Below, piece after piece: positions 62,801 through 64,000 of a DNA stretch of 64,000 nt. The notes under the pieces were generated by a model. That model worked only from the letters and a program-made list of their open reading frames with translations. It searched no databases and had not been told where the DNA came from. Position numbers and translations under genes: made by a program. Every line of letters begins with the position of its first letter. Positions within the stretch are counted from its first letter, which is position 1. This stretch comes from Ctenosaura bakeri (taxonomy: Eukaryota > Chordata > Lepidosauria > Squamata > Iguanidae), in the NCBI GenBank assembly GCA_948474755.1, contig CAOLHI010000967.1:186001-250000 (forward strand). The letters are read 5' to 3'.

Positions 62801-63026
62801 CAGTGGGCCCTTGGTATCCTCTAGGGTTTGTTTCCAGGACCACCCTCTCCCCAGTACCAAAACTTGTGGATGCTCAAGGCCCATTATGTACAATGGTGTA
62901 GTAAAATGGTGTTCCTTACATAAAATGGCAAAATCAAAGATTGCTTTTTATATTTTTAAAAATATTTTCAAGCCATGGTCGGTTGAATCTGTGTATGCAG
63001 AATCTGTGAATATGGAGGGCTGGCTG
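62801..63026 (-). mobile_element. Tigger-derived MITE, copy B (226 bp)
   Basis: CAGTGGGCCCTTGGTATCCT at the left and ATGGAGGGCTGGCTG at the right, both flanked by TA (62799-62800, 63027-63028). Reverse orientation to the copy at 40344, with TAAAATGGCAAAATCAAAGA and AAGCCATGGTCGGTTGAATC in common. Confidence 0.88.
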
Positions 63027-63574
63027 TATATATTTGTGCTCTGTGTGTCCTTGACTGATTTTTACACAAAAAGGCAATGAATGTATCTCTGTAGTTCAGC
63101 TTTTTAGTAAAGAAGCAGGAAATATATTTTCTCCAGGCACAGGGAGAAAAACTGTGAATGCTTAAACATGATCTGAATACAACTCTTGCATCTCACTTCT
63201 ATAATACTGCTAACTACAAAAAGCTCTTCAACTGACCGGTAACTTGGAACCGAGAACACAAATTTGATTATTGGCAGTTCGATACAAAAATATAGAGGAG
63301 AAGCTATTTCATTCTACCATAGAGTCCCCGCCCCCAACCCCTTTTGCTACTGCTGCAAAGGCTAATGTCCTTGGATTATCCCAGCATGATCTTTGTTCAC
63401 TTACTGGAAATGCTGAGGAACACTTTACATTTTAACTGTTTGGGCTGTTTCAGTGTATATTAGAGGTGGTTTTTTAGAAAATTGATAATGAAATTCAATG
63501 TGTGGTAAAAATACTGGAGGTGGAGGAGACAGAATTTATATAGAATACTTCAGCAAAGACAGGGAGTGTATGTT

Positions 63575-63705
63575 TGATTGCAACATGTTGATGGACTGCA
63601 GCACCCATCAGCCCTAGCAAACATACCAGTAGTCAGTGGTGAGAAAAGATGGGTATTGCCATCCAGAATCATCTGGAAGACCACAAATTCTCCAACAGTA
63701 AACTA
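63575..63705 (+). mobile_element. hAT-type MITE fragment
   Basis: GTTGATGGACTGCAGCACCC then ATCAGCCCTAGC and CATCTGGAAGACCACAAATT follow the common squamate MITE phrase (TTGGACTGCAACTCCCATCA ... ACATCTGGAGGGCCAC). Confidence 0.6.
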
Positions 63706-64000
63706 CAGATTAGGAAAGGTTTTACACTTACCCTGTCTCCAGATTAGGATCTTAAACAAGATGACATGTTGATGAACATGGGAAGAGGGCAGTAATGGTT
63801 AGTTGGCCATTTTACAACAGTGAAACAGTGAAATACAACATTTTACAAAAGCCAACTGGGCAAAAACACCTGCTTGTCTATAAGGTGAAGACCAAAGGCT
63901 GCTTTTCAGCAGAAACATCCAACATTTCCATCTTCCTGTTCACTCCTCTAAGTAAAAAAAAAATCCATTGAATCATTGAGTACTGCTGTCTGAAGTGGAG

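Noticed and set aside
50000..64000. Next NFIA exon (expected to encode a TPIAAGTG-like start)
   Set aside because: I looked for its coding pattern after a splice acceptor and found none; it probably lies beyond the window.

Overview
The window reads as intronic chromosomal DNA from a squamate reptile, probably a lizard. It is AT-rich, has no dense coding, and is full of vertebrate interspersed repeats: CR1-type LINE tails, tRNA- and 5S-rRNA-derived SINEs, hAT and pogo/Tigger MITEs, and a SPIN-family hAT element. The repeat mix points to a lizard; the species cannot be named from this sequence.

The only protein-coding gene supported is NFIA (nuclear factor I/A), on the + strand. Two short exons are exact in frame and phase: 21425-21490 (66 bp) and 49673-49747 (75 bp). 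Joined, they encode the stretch directly after the NFI DNA-binding/dimerisation domain and match NFIA, not NFIB, NFIC or NFIX. The window therefore holds the 3' part of the intron before the first exon, a complete 28.2 kb intron, and the 5' part of the next intron. The DNA-binding-domain exon upstream and the activation-domain exons downstream lie outside.

Layout. 1-21424: intron with a pogo/Tigger element (1877-2364), a long repeat-poor stretch (about 3-13 kb) containing the best candidate conserved regulatory block (about 11.4-12.1 kb) and a duplicated 68 bp module (12.6 and 12.9 kb), then a decayed Ty3/Gypsy pol relic (about 17.5-19.56 kb) split by a MITE. 21491-49672: intron with a MITE, a LINE endonuclease relic (24.7-25.5 kb), CR1 tails, palindromic MITEs, a 5S-derived SINE and a solo LTR with intact target duplication inside an older MITE. 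49748-64000: intron with candidate regulatory blocks (50.6-51.0 and 54.4-55.1 kb), a SINE cluster (53.2-55.5 kb), a 2.4 kb SPIN-ended hAT element (56896-59304) holding three large hairpins, another MITE and a Tigger MITE.

The most unusual material is a four-copy GC-rich MITE family with TIR GGCCCTTTCC and a perfect 3-bp A/T target duplication at every copy, and the SPIN-ended element, whose interior shows no recognisable transposase but carries a CpG-rich hairpin, a second hairpin and a near-perfect foldback. No bacterial-type system, CRISPR array, functional rRNA/tRNA gene or intact transposase is present. Short open frames elsewhere look like chance or repeat-derived frames.
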